Origin: Poriferisodalis sp965215815 | Lineage (GTDB): Bacteria > Actinomycetota > Acidimicrobiia > Acidimicrobiales > Poriferisodalaceae | DNA: 64,000 nt | Direction: 5' to 3' | Assembly: GCF_965215815.1 (NCBI RefSeq) | Contig: NZ_CBDCEO010000012.1 | Span: 1,178,001 to 1,242,000 of the forward strand | Part shown: positions 42,610-52,599 of the stretch, in pieces | How the letters are laid out: every line of letters begins with the position of its first letter | How positions within the stretch are numbered: the stretch's first letter is position 1 | Program-made: the position numbers and the translations under genes | Notes under the pieces: generated by a model | The model's database searches: none | What the model saw: only the letters and a program-made list of their open reading frames with translations | What the model was told of the DNA's origin: nothing

Positions 42610-45502
42610 TAGAGCTCGGTACACCAGTGTCGACTCACGTCGCAGATCTCCAGATGCTGTCTCGTCCCGTTGAGAAGCTCCGCTGAGGTCCCGCAGTCGC
42701 GTGACAAGCTCCGAGCGGCTGGGATCATCGGAGACGCCGAGTGCTGCCAAGACCGTGCGGCGGATCGGCTGGTCAAGTTCGTCATGCACGAAGTCCGACG
42801 AGTTCTCGCCGTACAGCGCCGCAGTACCGGCTGTTCGAACTCGTAACTCAGCCGGATTTCGCGCCCTGCCGCTCTCGTCGTCAAGCCAAGCGATGTCGCC
42901 CGCCTGCGCGAGCCAAAAGACAGGAATCTTCCCCTTGAGATTCCAAACGTAATGGTCATTGGCGGCGTCAACCTCGGCGTAGTCGCTTAGCCGACGATCC
43001 CACGCTCGACTGAGTGCCGAAAGCAGCGCACCGGCCCTCTTGCGCCGCAGCTTGCCCCGGCGCTCCTGCGAGATATCTGTGATAACTGCGAGCAAATCTG
43101 GGCTGTCGTAATCCTCAAGTGTGTACGTAGCACCTATTTCTTGCATCGCGGCAGCTCGAGCCTCCGGTCCAGCCGCCAGCGATTTCGGAAGGCCGCGGCG
43201 ACCGCCAGCCGAGAACCGCTGTCGTAGCTGGGGGTGTGGTCGGAGCCGCGGTGCGGTCTCAGCACCGAGCAGTCGCAGGAACCTTTGTGCACCGATCCCA
43301 TCTCGCCCCGCTGGCGACCGTAGGGAGTCCGCATAGCGATCTGCCAGCCACATGAGCCCACGCGACTTCCCAGCTGCGATGGCGAAGCTGTCTTGCTCGC
43401 GATCGATGGCCCGCGAGAGATACGCGTCGGCTGGTCGCGCAGTGTCAGCCTTCTTCTTGCCCTCTGCATCAAGTGTGTACGAATCCAGCAGAATTGCTCG
43501 GCCAACATCGAGGCCAAGCTCGCGTCGAGTCTCTTGTGGGAGGCATTCAAAGGCATCCCGGAGTGCGCACAATTGCTCGTCATCCAGCAAGGACTCAGGA
43601 CAGCGTCCAGACCTCCCAGCCGCCGCGAGGCGGCGCACTACCTCGCTGTCCTCGGAACCATCCAGCAGCGCTCCGTACTCCTTCAGCCATGCGATGACTT
43701 CGGGAGCGCCATTGTCGGGTTCGAAGTGGGCGGGGTGCAGCGGTGTGGCGATGCCGAGTTGCTCCGCGAGGCCCGCAGACTCCGCAGCGACCGCTGTCAT
43801 TGAGTCCGCGGCCGGAGGCACCAACCGTTGCCCGTCGCGTGCGATCACACACGGAAGCTCCAATAGCCTCGCACCGAAGCCCTCTTCGAGTGCGACAGCG
43901 ACAAGCGCTATCGAGGAGGTGACTGGGCGCCCCTCATCGCCGACGAGACCCAGCGCCTGCTCAACGCTGACTTCCTCGGGAAGATCAGAGCCGTGGTTTC
44001 GCCAGTCATCCAGCACCGAACGCCATCTCCCAGCCGGATCCCTAACGTCAGCCGGCAGGGTCGCGCTCAACCCCGCCAGCTCGGCGATCTCGGCTTCCTG
44101 CACGATTCCCTCCAGGGGTTGCGCCTCCACCGCGAGCTACGACAGGCTGAGGCGCTCTTGTTCGCGCACCCGAAACGACACTCGGGATGCGACTGTCCGT
44201 CTCGCCTTATCAAGGACAGCATCCTCGAGTGCGCGAATCACGAGCGACCGCGATTCTCCTTCGCCCGTGCGTGGCAGTGGTATCGACCGCCAAGCGGCCC
44301 GCGGATCACGCTCAATGAGGTCGACGACGGCCTCCGACCACACGTCTGCGACGAGATCTACGAGTGCTTTGTTCCATGCCGTATCGGCTAGGTCTCCACG
44401 GCTCGTGAGGGGATCGAACTGCGCGTTCACAAAGTGCGGTGAACGCGTCGGGGCCACAGGCAGCCCTGCGTAAACTTGGCCCATCTCGGTGGAGCTGGAC
44501 GGGAAGGCCACCGCTATCGGAGTGGTCGCACCTGTCGCCTTGCGGGTGCGCTGGACGTCTGGTGGGGTTGGAATGTCAGCGCTGTAGGTGGTCCACGAGC
44601 GCCCATCGGAGGCGGTCGCGTGTTCTCGCGACACTGCCGGAAGTTCCGACGTCACTGACGGGTTCCCGTCCGGGTGCCGCGCGAACTCGAGCCTGAGAGT
44701 CGTGCCGCCGTTCGGATCCAGCAGGGTGACACGAGACACACTGCGAAGGAACAGCAAGGCAGAGTCGTCCCACTGGCTGAACCAGTCCTCGAGCGCCTGA
44801 GCTTGAATCGTGCCTTGCGGCACTGGAACTCGTAACGTGGTCCAACCGGGTTCGCAGAACCCCGGCGGATGTTCCGGTTGCCCGATCGGTGCGATCCGCG
44901 GATCGCCGATCCGAACGTGGTATGGAGCGCAGTGCACCTCGAGCGTGTTCGACAATGATCGAAGGGTTGAGAGGCCGATGCCAAATCGACCGGTGGCGTC
45001 TGCATCGTTGAACTTGGTGGTCAGCCAAGGGGTCGCGAATGCGAGCACATCGCTGAGGCGCACCGGATCGCCGTTGTGGGTAGCCAACAGCTCAGTCGGC
45101 CCAAGCTGGAAGCGAACTACCGAGGCGTGTGCGTCGTCGGCGTTCTGAACGATCTCTGCGAGTCCTTGCAATCCATCGCTGGTCAGCATGCTTGCACTGT
45201 CGCTCGCGCCGTCAAGCGCTTCTGCTATCGCACCCGGTAGCTGCTCGAAGCGCTCGCCGAGACGTTGGACCGCCGCCCACGCTTCAACATGATTGGAGGG
45301 CTCGAAGGACGCTGGCTCCCTATTGATTACTTGGTCGGCAGCCTCAATGGCCCCCTTGATTCCGCCGCTCTGACCTGCCAAGTTCTCCTGCACCAATTCG
45401 CTCCTGGAGTGACAAGAATCCGGCCATCCGATAAGCGAACGCCCCAGCGCTGAACGTACGTCTTGCACACATCGGGATTCGAGTGGGGTGGTTGTTGCCG
45501 GG

Positions 45503-45652
45503 TCAGACAGAACCCCGAGGCACGACCCACTCGGTCGGTTGCCCAGACACTTCGGCGATCCGGTCGTAGTCGGCGTCGTAGTGAACGACGGTGAGATGGT
45601 GCATGCGCGCCAGCGCGCTCTTATCTACGGGATAGAGGGGTCTCAGCGCCAC
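45503..45652 (-). pseudogene. Internally deleted vapC-like toxin remnant
   Basis: A 49-codon frame. The start 'YPVDKSALARM' matches the N-terminus of PIN toxins and the end 'TVVHYDADYDRIAEVSGQPTEW' plus 'VVPRGSV' matches their C-terminus. The roughly 80 residues normally between them are absent, so the central catalytic acidic residues are gone. The GTG at 45652 overlaps the end of the antitoxin frame, as in an intact vapBC operon. Confidence 0.75.
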
Positions 45653-45777
45653 GCGGCGGACATGACCTCGTCGTCTGCAATGTCAGTGCCGTGCAGATCG
45701 GCGAGACGACGCGCATGCCTGAGCCGCAACTCAGCATCGATGGTGTGCCGCAGCGCTGCGTTCACCGTGTCCTTCAT
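45643..45777 (-). pseudogene. vapB-like antitoxin remnant (N-terminus missing)
   Basis: 44 codons from ATG 45777: 'KDTVNAALRHTIDAELRLRHA' resembles the second half of VapB antitoxins, in which a first strand (typically R-T-x-I-x-x-D-D-x-L) precedes. That first part is missing, and the ATPase gene ends three bases before the ATG. Short and uncertain, but the adjacent vapC remnant supports it. Confidence 0.55.
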
Positions 45778-45779
45778 GA

Positions 45780-47057
45780 CTACGGCCCCAACGCGGTGAT
45801 GGGCACCACTGAGACGCCGTCGGGCCGTCGGTAGCCGTAGCCGGTTGCAGTGACCACCAGTTTGGCGACCGGCGCTGCGCGCTCGCCGGCATCGATGGTT
45901 GCGCAGGTCTTGGTCAGCGAGCGGGCGGCATCGTCCACGCGTGTCGCACCCAGCTTGACTTCTACAGGAAGCCAGCTGCCGTCTCGGCGCTCGATGATCG
46001 CATCGAGTTCATCGCCGTAGCTGGTGCGCCAGTGGAACACCTCTGCCTGGTTGGCCGCTGCGTAGACGCGAAGGTCGCGGATCACCAGCGATTCGAACAG
46101 GAGGCCCAAGGTCTCGAGTTCATCGAGCAACCGGTTCGGCGTTGCGGCCAGCACAGCCGCGGCCAGCGAGGGGTCGGCGAAATGGCGCTTGAGCGACTGC
46201 TGCAGAGTCGCTCGCGAACGAAGCCGTGCCGGCCACACGGGCAAGTCCTCCACCATGAACACTCTCTCCAGCGCATCCAGGTAGTTGGCTGTGGCGTTCC
46301 AGCTGAGCGGAGGCTCGCCGGCCACGTCGCGCGCAAGTGTGCTCAAGGACGCCGTCGTGGAGGTGTGCCTTCCAAGCGAAACGAGCAGACGCCGAACGCG
46401 GGCTGGATCGTGCCGGGTGCCGGAGGCCGCTGGCAGATCGACGCGGGCCATCTCGTCCAGATAGCTCTCCAACAGTTCCTGTGCCACCGACGCCGGCCGA
46501 CTCAAGTTGCGGGGCCATCCGCCTCGACACAGGATCTCTGCCATCTCAGGGACGGTCACCGACGGCGCAGCGGCATCGCATGGCCCGCCGTCGAGCAGTG
46601 ACCCGAGCGACACGCTGCCATCGGACTCGCCGCTCTCCATCAACGACATCGGGCGCATCCTCACCCGTCGGACTCGCCCCGCCCCCGAGTGACGGGTGAT
46701 GTCGTCGGGCGGTTGCGCCGAACCCGTCAGGATGAAGCAGCCGACGTCACGGCCTTCGTCGACGACGTGGCGCGCCGTATTCCAGATGGACGGCACGATT
46801 TGCCACTCGTCTACGAGACGCGGGCGGGGGCCCTCAAGCGCACGTCGGGGCACGATCTCGGCACCTTGCCGCGCCGCCGCATCGTCCAAGAGCTGCACTT
46901 GGCTCTGCGCATGGCGCAGCCCTGTCCAGGTCTTGCCGCACCCCTTGACGCCCTCGATGACCACGATGGGCGCCGAGTCGAGTGCTGCGGACACCTGAAC
47001 ATCAGCCACACGGGGGAGATATCCGTGGGGAACCAACGGTCCAATCGGGGCAACCAT
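45780..47057 (-). CDS. AAA ATPase with DUF4143 domain
   Basis: 425 residues. The P-loop is 'VVIEGVKGCGKTWTGLRHA' (about residues 31-49); Walker B is near 'RLVDEWQIVPSIWN' and sensor 'CFILTGSAQPPDD' follows. The C-terminal DUF4143 part ('FESLVIRDLRVYAAANQAEVFHWRTSYGDELDAIIE') and 'SWLPVEVKLGATRVDDAARSL' resemble PD-(D/E)XK nuclease-like modules. Such proteins are widespread in accessory regions and of unknown function. TAGCAT lies six bases before the ATG, indicating a leaderless transcript. An AT-rich stretch lies upstream. Confidence 0.88.
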   Translation of the reverse strand: MVAPIGPLVPHGYLPRVADVQVSAALDSAPIVVIEGVKGCGKTWTGLRHAQSQVQLLDDAAARQGAEIVPRRALEGPRPRLVDEWQIVPSIWNTARHVVDEGRDVGCFILTGSAQPPDDITRHSGAGRVRRVRMRPMSLMESGESDGSVSLGSLLDGGPCDAAAPSVTVPEMAEILCRGGWPRNLSRPASVAQELLESYLDEMARVDLPAASGTRHDPARVRRLLVSLGRHTSTTASLSTLARDVAGEPPLSWNATANYLDALERVFMVEDLPVWPARLRSRATLQQSLKRHFADPSLAAAVLAATPNRLLDELETLGLLFESLVIRDLRVYAAANQAEVFHWRTSYGDELDAIIERRDGSWLPVEVKLGATRVDDAARSLTKTCATIDAGERAAPVAKLVVTATGYGYRRPDGVSVVPITALGP

Positions 47058-47063
47058 ATCACC

Positions 47064-47069
47064 ATGCTA
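47064..47069 (-). promoter_or_regulatory. -10 box (TAGCAT) of the AAA/DUF4143 gene
   Basis: TAGCAT, six bases, then ATG at 47057, inside an AT-rich intergenic segment (about 47058-47176). Confidence 0.5.
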
Positions 47070-47176
47070 GTACGTGTAGCAATTTTCAGGTAATTTGTGT
47101 ATCAAGTTCTTGGCACGCAATATTATAATTTTCTGGGCCAACATGTTGCGACTTTGGGCAGCACGGCCCACAACCG

Positions 47177-48103
47177 CTAGTAACGAGCGCGGGGGTGTGC
47201 TTGGCGGTACACCTCGGTCAATCGTTCTTGGGAAACCGCGGTGTACCGCTGAGTGCTCGAGATTGAGGCGTGACCCAGCAGCTCCTGCACGCTGCGGATG
47301 TCCGCGCCACCGTCGAGCATGTGGGTGGCGCACGAGTGGCGCAGCACGTGAGTGGTCAGCTGGTCAGGGCCGAGACCGACGCGTTCACCGTGGCGACGCA
47401 CGATCAGCCACACACCCTGCCGGGTAATCCGCCGACCCCGGGCGTTGAGGAACAATGCGGCGGCATCGTCGCGGGATCTCCATGCGGAGGGTTCCAACGC
47501 TCCCCGGCCGGCGCCGCTCAGCCAGTCCCCGACCGCATCGGCGGCGTGGCGCCCCACCGGCACAATCCGCTCCTTGCCCCCTTTGCCCCAGACCCGCATG
47601 AGCCGCTCATTGAGATCCACGTCGCCCAGAGAAAGTGCGACGAGCTCGCTGGCCCGCAGGCCCATGCCGTAGAGCACTTCGAGCATTGCCCGATCGCGCC
47701 GGACCAGCGGGCTGTCTCCGACTGGAGAGGCCAGCAGCTGTTCGATCTGGTCACGCCGCAGCGCCCGAGGCAAGCCGGCCGGCGTGCGGGGCACGTCCAG
47801 CGCCCCTGCCGGATCGTTCGACGCCAAGTCCTCGGCCACCAGGAACCGGTAGAGGCCACGCAGGCTGACAGCGGCCCGGGCCACCGTCGAGGGGGCCCGC
47901 CCGAGGTCGTCTCGCAGGTGCGCCAGGTAGGCGGCGATATCGGAGGTGCTGGCGTCGAGCAGGCCTCGGCCTCTGGATTCCAGCCATGCAGCGAAGGCGT
48001 AGAGGTCTGCCCGGTACGACGCGATAGTGCGCGGCGCTCGACCCCGCTCGTTCGACAGCCAGCCCAGGTAGTCCTCGGCCTCGACTGCCAGCGCAGCGGA
48101 CAC
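47177..48103 (-). CDS. xerD: Tyrosine recombinase XerC/XerD
   Basis: 308 residues. An N-terminal SAM-like core-binding domain ('YLGWLSNERGRAPRTIASYRADLYAFAAWL') is followed by the catalytic domain. The catalytic residues are Arg in 'GMGLRASELVALSL', Lys in 'GKGGKERIVPVG', His-x-x-Arg in 'THVLRHSCATHML', His in 'LLGHASISSTQ' and the nucleophile Tyr in 'TQRYTAVS'. It resolves chromosome dimers at dif. The GTG start lies two bases after the pyrG stop. I name it xerD because pyrG-xerD linkage is known from mycobacteria; XerC cannot be excluded. Confidence 0.93.
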   Translation of the reverse strand: MSAALAVEAEDYLGWLSNERGRAPRTIASYRADLYAFAAWLESRGRGLLDASTSDIAAYLAHLRDDLGRAPSTVARAAVSLRGLYRFLVAEDLASNDPAGALDVPRTPAGLPRALRRDQIEQLLASPVGDSPLVRRDRAMLEVLYGMGLRASELVALSLGDVDLNERLMRVWGKGGKERIVPVGRHAADAVGDWLSGAGRGALEPSAWRSRDDAAALFLNARGRRITRQGVWLIVRRHGERVGLGPDQLTTHVLRHSCATHMLDGGADIRSVQELLGHASISSTQRYTAVSQERLTEVYRQAHPRARY

Positions 48104-48105
48104 CG

Positions 48106-49770
48106 TCAGCCCAGTTGCTCTGAGCCCAGCGGTCCGGTTCCAGAAGATGCTGGCAGCAGCTGTGGGTTGCGTCCCTCGGCGCGGGCGAGCGCTGCACCCA
48201 CCAATCCGCAGAACAGCGGTGCGGGCCGGTTGGGGCGGCTCTTGAACTCCGGGTGCGCTTGGGTGCCCACCCAGAACGCGTGGCCGTCCAGCTCGATGAA
48301 CTCCGCCAGCCTGCCGTCGGGCGACATCCCGCTGCACTGCAGGCCACCCTCTTCCATCCGCTGGCGGTAGGCGCTGTTGACCTCGTAGCGATGCCGGTGC
48401 CGCTCGTTGACCAGCGTGTCGCCATACATCGCTGCGACACGGCTGCCAGGAGCCAGCCTGGCCACATATGCGCCGAGCCTCATGGTGCCGCCCTTGTCCT
48501 GGACGTTGCGCTGCGCATGCATGAGGTCGATGACCGGGTGCAGCGTGTTGAGGTCGAACTCGGTCGAGTTGGCGCCGAGCAAGCCCAATTCGTTGCGGCA
48601 AAACTCGATCACCATGACCTGCAGCCCCAAGCACAGGCCCAGGCATGGGATGTCGTGTTCGCGGGAGTACGCAGCGGCGGCGATCTTGCCTTCGATGCCG
48701 CGCGAACCGAACCCTCCTGGGATCACCATGCCGTCGAGGTGCCGCAATCGCCCAGCGGCAAGCAGGCCCTCGATCTCCTCGGAGTGGATCCACTCGATTT
48801 CGACCTCGACACCGTGGTAGGAGGCTGCATGGCGGAGCGACTCCACGACCGACAAGTAGGCATCAGGAAGGGTCACGTACTTGCCGATGATGCCGATGCG
48901 CACCGTCGCCTGCGGGGCCTTGATGCGGGCCAACATCGCTTCCCACTCGGCGAGGTCGGGTTCGACGTCATCGAACCCCAGGATCCCGCACAGGAAGCTG
49001 TCGAGGCCCTCGGCCCGCAGCACCATCGGGATCTCATAGAGGACCAACGAATCGGGGGCGTTCACCACACCGGCGAGCTCGACGTCGCTGAGGTTGGAGA
49101 TCTTGTTGCGCAGGCCGTCCTCGATGGGACTTTCGCTGCGCAGCACGATGGCGTCAGGCTGCACGCCGCGGCTGCGCAACTCGGTCACCGAGTGCTGCGT
49201 GGGCTTGGTCTTCTGCTCGCCTGAGGGGCCGATGAACGGCACCAGCGTGACGTGCACATAGCAGATGTTCTGACGGCCGACTTCGAGGCGCATCTGACGG
49301 ATGGCTTCGAGGAAGGGCAGGATCTCGATGTCGCCGACCGTGCCGCCCACCTCGGTGATGACCACGTCAACGTCGCTGGTTGCCAGCTTGCGAATGCGTT
49401 CTTTGATCTCGTCGGTGATATGCGGGATGACCTGCACCGTCCGCCCGAGGTACTCGCCCCTTCGTTCGTCAGCCAGCACCTTCTGGTAGATCGAGCCCGT
49501 CGTCGCGTTCGAATCACGGGTCAGCGACACGTCGATGAACCGCTCGTAGTGGCCGAGATCGAGGTCGGTCTCACCGCCGTCGTCAGTGACGAACACCTCG
49601 CCGTGCTCGTACGGGTTGAGAGTGCCGGGGTCGACGTTGATGTACGGGTCCAGCTTCTGCATGGTGACCTGCAGTCCCCGGGCGACGAGCAAGCGCCCCA
49701 GCGAGGCCGCGGTGAGTCCCTTGCCGAGGGAGCTGGCGACTCCACCGGTGACGAAAATGTGCTTGGCCAC
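48106..49770 (-). CDS. pyrG: CTP synthase
   Basis: 554 residues, full length. The synthetase domain starts 'KHIFVTGGVASSLGKGLTAASLG' and includes 'DPYINVDPGTLNPYEHGEVFVTDDG'-type sequence near 49590-49660. The glutaminase domain carries the nucleophile Cys in 'IPCLGLCLGLQVMVIEF' and the His-x-Glu pair in 'QAHPEFKSRP'. It aminates UTP to CTP with glutamine nitrogen. The GTG start has a good Shine-Dalgarno (AAGGGAG, five bases ahead), unlike the leaderless genes. The C-terminal tail is followed almost directly by xerD. Confidence 0.97.
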   Translation of the reverse strand: MAKHIFVTGGVASSLGKGLTAASLGRLLVARGLQVTMQKLDPYINVDPGTLNPYEHGEVFVTDDGGETDLDLGHYERFIDVSLTRDSNATTGSIYQKVLADERRGEYLGRTVQVIPHITDEIKERIRKLATSDVDVVITEVGGTVGDIEILPFLEAIRQMRLEVGRQNICYVHVTLVPFIGPSGEQKTKPTQHSVTELRSRGVQPDAIVLRSESPIEDGLRNKISNLSDVELAGVVNAPDSLVLYEIPMVLRAEGLDSFLCGILGFDDVEPDLAEWEAMLARIKAPQATVRIGIIGKYVTLPDAYLSVVESLRHAASYHGVEVEIEWIHSEEIEGLLAAGRLRHLDGMVIPGGFGSRGIEGKIAAAAYSREHDIPCLGLCLGLQVMVIEFCRNELGLLGANSTEFDLNTLHPVIDLMHAQRNVQDKGGTMRLGAYVARLAPGSRVAAMYGDTLVNERHRHRYEVNSAYRQRMEEGGLQCSGMSPDGRLAEFIELDGHAFWVGTQAHPEFKSRPNRPAPLFCGLVGAALARAEGRNPQLLPASSGTGPLGSEQLG

Positions 49771-49918
49771 GCGGCTCCCTTAGTGGGCTCCCTCGAATTC
49801 CATCTCAAGCTACCGTCGCTTTGGCCGGGGGTGGCTGATCCCCGCAAGAGCTCAGCGACCTCTCGGGGAACCCGCTGAGAACTTCACTTCGGAGCATCCT
49901 CCTGCTGGACGGGAAACC

Positions 49919-51421
49919 ATGAACGACCTCACGAACGAAGAACGTAACGAAGAACGTAACGAAGAGCCGGCAGATCTGTTGGTACACGACGCCATGTTGG
50001 TGGCGACGTGTGACGGTCAGCGCCAAGAGATCGGTGGCGGGTGGGTTGCCATCGCGGACGGTCTCATCAGCGCTGTCGGAGGAGCCGGCGAGGCGCCTCC
50101 ACGGGCGCAGCGGCACATCGACGCGAGCGGCTGCCTGGTGACACCGGGGCTCATCAACACCCACCACCACATGTACCAAAACCTCACTCGGTCGTACGCA
50201 CCGGCGCTTCGGGGCGGGCTGTTCGACTGGTTGACCACGCTGTACCCGTTGTGGGCACGGCTCGACGAGCAGGGCGCGTACCTGTCCGCCTGGGTAGGCC
50301 TTGCCGAGCTTGCGCTGGGCGGTTGCACCACGAGCACCGATCACCTGTACGTGCACCCCCGAGGTACCGGCGACCTGATCACAGCCGAGATCACCGCGGC
50401 TGCCGAGTTGGGCATGCGCTTTCATCCCACACGGGGCTCGATGTCGCTCGGGCGCTCGGCGGGTGGACTGCCGCCCGACGAGGTATGCCAATCGCCCGAC
50501 GAGATCTTGGCGGAATCGGAGCGGCTTGTCGCCGTGCACCATGACCGCGCACCTAACGCGATGGTGCGCATCGCGCTGGCGCCCTGCTCGCCGTTCTCAG
50601 TCTCGACCGATCTGATGACCGCCACCGCTGCGTTGGCCTCCCAGCTTGACGTGCGTCTGCACACGCATCTCGCTGAAGACCCCGGTGAGGACGGGTTCTG
50701 CATCGAGATGTTCGGGATGCGGCCGGTGGAGTACTTCGAGCACTGCGGCTGGGGCTCGGATCGCTCGTGGATCGCACATGGGGTGCAGCCCAACCCCGCC
50801 GAGATCGCACGGCTCGGCTCCTGGGGCACCGGAGTGGCGCACTGCCCGAGCTCGAACATGTTGCTGGGCGTCGGACTGGCCCCGGTACGCGAGCTACGGG
50901 CCGCCGGTGTGCCCGTGGGCCTCGGCGTGGACGGCTCGGCCAGTACCGATTCGGCATCAATGTGGACCGAAGCGCGCAATGCCCTGCTGGTAGCACGGCT
51001 GCGCGACGGCCAGCGACACTTGAGCGCTGAGCAGGGCCTGGACAGCGGCAGGACGGGCGACGGCGCGACCGGCGGCGGCGCCGATGACGCCGGAAGAGCC
51101 GATTTGGTGTATTTCTCCGCCCGCAATGTCCTAGACCTTGCAACTCGTGGCAGTGCGGGCTGTCTCGGCCGGGTGGGCGAGATCGGCGAGCTGTCACCCG
51201 GCGCATGCGGCGACCTCGTTGTCTGGCAGCTCGACGGTCCCGCGTTCGCGGGTGCACTGTCAGATCCGATCGAGGCGTGGCTGCGCTGCGGCCCGCTGTC
51301 CGCCCGGGACACGATCGTGGCCGGTCGCCCCGTCGTCGCCGACGGTCAGATCGTCCACCCCAGCCTCGACGCGCGCCTGGCGGAACATCGGCAGTGCGCC
51401 GCTGCCATGCAGCGGGCATAA
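49919..51421 (+). CDS. Amidohydrolase, probable 8-oxoguanine deaminase
   Basis: 500 residues, TIM-barrel metal-dependent amidohydrolase. Metal site 1 is 'TPGLINTHHHMYQNLTRSYAP'. 'LFDWLTTLYPLWARLDEQGAYLSAWVGLAEL' and 'GGCTTSTDHLYVHP' are characteristic of the 8-oxoguanine deaminase branch near atrazine hydrolases. 'TRLHTHLAEDPGE'-like sequence, 'WIAHGVQPNP', 'VAHCPSSNMLLGVGLAPV' and 'GVDGSASTDSASMW' complete the active site. It likely deaminates 8-oxoguanine to urate; guanine deaminase is the alternative. A 12-bp duplication (GAAGAACGTAAC twice) near the start encodes 'NEERNEERNEEP'. It is divergent from pyrG and interrupts the pyrG-mctB block on the opposite strand. Confidence 0.85.
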   Translation: MNDLTNEERNEERNEEPADLLVHDAMLVATCDGQRQEIGGGWVAIADGLISAVGGAGEAPPRAQRHIDASGCLVTPGLINTHHHMYQNLTRSYAPALRGGLFDWLTTLYPLWARLDEQGAYLSAWVGLAELALGGCTTSTDHLYVHPRGTGDLITAEITAAAELGMRFHPTRGSMSLGRSAGGLPPDEVCQSPDEILAESERLVAVHHDRAPNAMVRIALAPCSPFSVSTDLMTATAALASQLDVRLHTHLAEDPGEDGFCIEMFGMRPVEYFEHCGWGSDRSWIAHGVQPNPAEIARLGSWGTGVAHCPSSNMLLGVGLAPVRELRAAGVPVGLGVDGSASTDSASMWTEARNALLVARLRDGQRHLSAEQGLDSGRTGDGATGGGADDAGRADLVYFSARNVLDLATRGSAGCLGRVGEIGELSPGACGDLVVWQLDGPAFAGALSDPIEAWLRCGPLSARDTIVAGRPVVADGQIVHPSLDARLAEHRQCAAAMQRA

Positions 51422-51431
51422 GACTCGCCTG

Positions 51432-52562
51432 TCAGTCGCGGCGGTACGGCGAGCCGAGCCGGTCCAGCCACCGCAACGGCGGCACTGCGTCGATGATCCG
51501 GCTGAACGACCAGCGCTCGCTCGCGAGGTTCAGCACCGCCAGCACCACCAGCACGACCCACTCGAGGGCCGCGGAGTACATGGCGATCGTGGCCATGCCC
51601 AGCACCGCACCGAGGGGGTTGACGCCAGTGTCACCCTGCATGTGCTTTTCGGCCAGCTCGCTGCGCAGCAGCCCGGCCGCCGCTCCGACCGCTCCGGCAG
51701 CCCACACCCCCCAGTCCGCTGCATCGGGTCCTTGGGTGAAGCACCCGGGGCCGCAAGATGCCGTGATTGCCGCCGGCACGAGACCCACCAGCCACCACGC
51801 CAGCGCAGCCTTGGTGGCGCGTCCCGGCACCCGGTCCAACAGGTTCGCCAGGTTGGCCGCGAGGGCCACAATCAAGGCCCCACGCAGCATCGTCACGATG
51901 CTCCACCCTGGCGACGCCGCTGCGGTGAATATCCCGAGCAACGACTGCACTCCCTCGACCCAGCTGTCGAATCCGCCGCCGACCCAATCGACTAGGTCGC
52001 TCACATCACCCCAAGTCCCCAACTGGACTGCAGCAAGCGCCACGACGACGCCTCCGAGCGCCTTCTGGACTCCGGTAGTGAGGCGTCGCTGATGCCAGCT
52101 GCGTCGCAGATGCCCGGCAAATCCGCGAACGCTGGTCGTAGTTGTGTCGCCGGTGGCACCACGAGTGTCATCCCTGTAGCCCAGCCAACCGAAACCGAAC
52201 AACAGCACCAGCGTCGCGAGGCCCCCAGCGATTGCTGCGGGTTCCAGCGAACGGTTCAGCACAAAGCTGCGGTCCCCCACGACGACCGCCCAGATACCGT
52301 GCCCGCCAGGCTCGATGATGACGAGCGCAGCCGTCACGGCAATCGTCACGATGATGCTCGCTGCGACCGTCAGCAGTCCCCCCACGGCCACGACGGGCTG
52401 TCCGCGGTAGTTGGGGCCTACCCAGCGGTCACGCGCCATGCGGTTGCCCAGCCAGCGCCACAGCAGCTCCGCAATCGCCAGCGAGCCGAAGAACGCAGCG
52501 ACGAGCAGCACTGCAGTTCGCAGCCGATTGTCGAAATCGGAACTGACGAGTGCGAGCGTCAT
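51432..52562 (-). CDS. MraY/WecA-like membrane protein (glycosyltransferase family 4-like)
   Basis: 376 residues with about nine hydrophobic segments. 'NYRGQPVVAVGGLL' corresponds to the N-x-x-G-x-P-x-x-x-G-G entry motif. 'FGFGWLGYRDDTRG' is the Asp-Asp motif, 'LAANLANLLDRVPGRATK' the N-L-x-D-R-x-P-G-R region, and 'EKHMQGDTGVNPLGAVLG' the G-D-T-G loop of phospho-sugar transferases such as MraY. Compared with true MraY the spacing differs, so its substrate is uncertain. It lies downstream of a GT2 gene and mctB, suggesting a cell-envelope glycan or polyprenol-linked role. Confidence 0.75.
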   Translation of the reverse strand: MTLALVSSDFDNRLRTAVLLVAAFFGSLAIAELLWRWLGNRMARDRWVGPNYRGQPVVAVGGLLTVAASIIVTIAVTAALVIIEPGGHGIWAVVVGDRSFVLNRSLEPAAIAGGLATLVLLFGFGWLGYRDDTRGATGDTTTTSVRGFAGHLRRSWHQRRLTTGVQKALGGVVVALAAVQLGTWGDVSDLVDWVGGGFDSWVEGVQSLLGIFTAAASPGWSIVTMLRGALIVALAANLANLLDRVPGRATKAALAWWLVGLVPAAITASCGPGCFTQGPDAADWGVWAAGAVGAAAGLLRSELAEKHMQGDTGVNPLGAVLGMATIAMYSAALEWVVLVVLAVLNLASERWSFSRIIDAVPPLRWLDRLGSPYRRD

Positions 52563-52599
52563 TGCCGTCAGTGGACCTCGCAGGCGCGACGCCGAGGCC

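Larger units (their letters stand above)
40022..45468 (-). pseudogene. Large HSP90-like/sacsin-type ATPase gene, broken by an amber codon and an IS insertion
   Basis: Three pieces of one gene in one frame. 45468-44140 encodes a GHKL ATPase region: 'GLQGLAEIVQNADDAHASV' (N-box) and 'GRFGIGLSTLRSLSN' (G-box). Codon 44137-44139 is TAG, after which the same frame resumes and runs to 42612. The IS630-type element follows. The frame then continues from 'ARSLAGARIGADLTRGQLRRVF' to 40022. Removing the element and one TA rejoins the frame exactly, giving about 1,437 codons. The architecture resembles the large sacsin/DUF3883-type proteins often found in defence islands; 'DKENVGFEL' near the end is DUF3883-like. 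Now presumably inactive. Confidence 0.8.

Noticed and set aside
44137..44139. Amber codon read as pyrrolysine in the large ATPase gene
   Set aside because: The same gene is split by an IS element and no pyl genes are seen; a simple nonsense mutation explains it.
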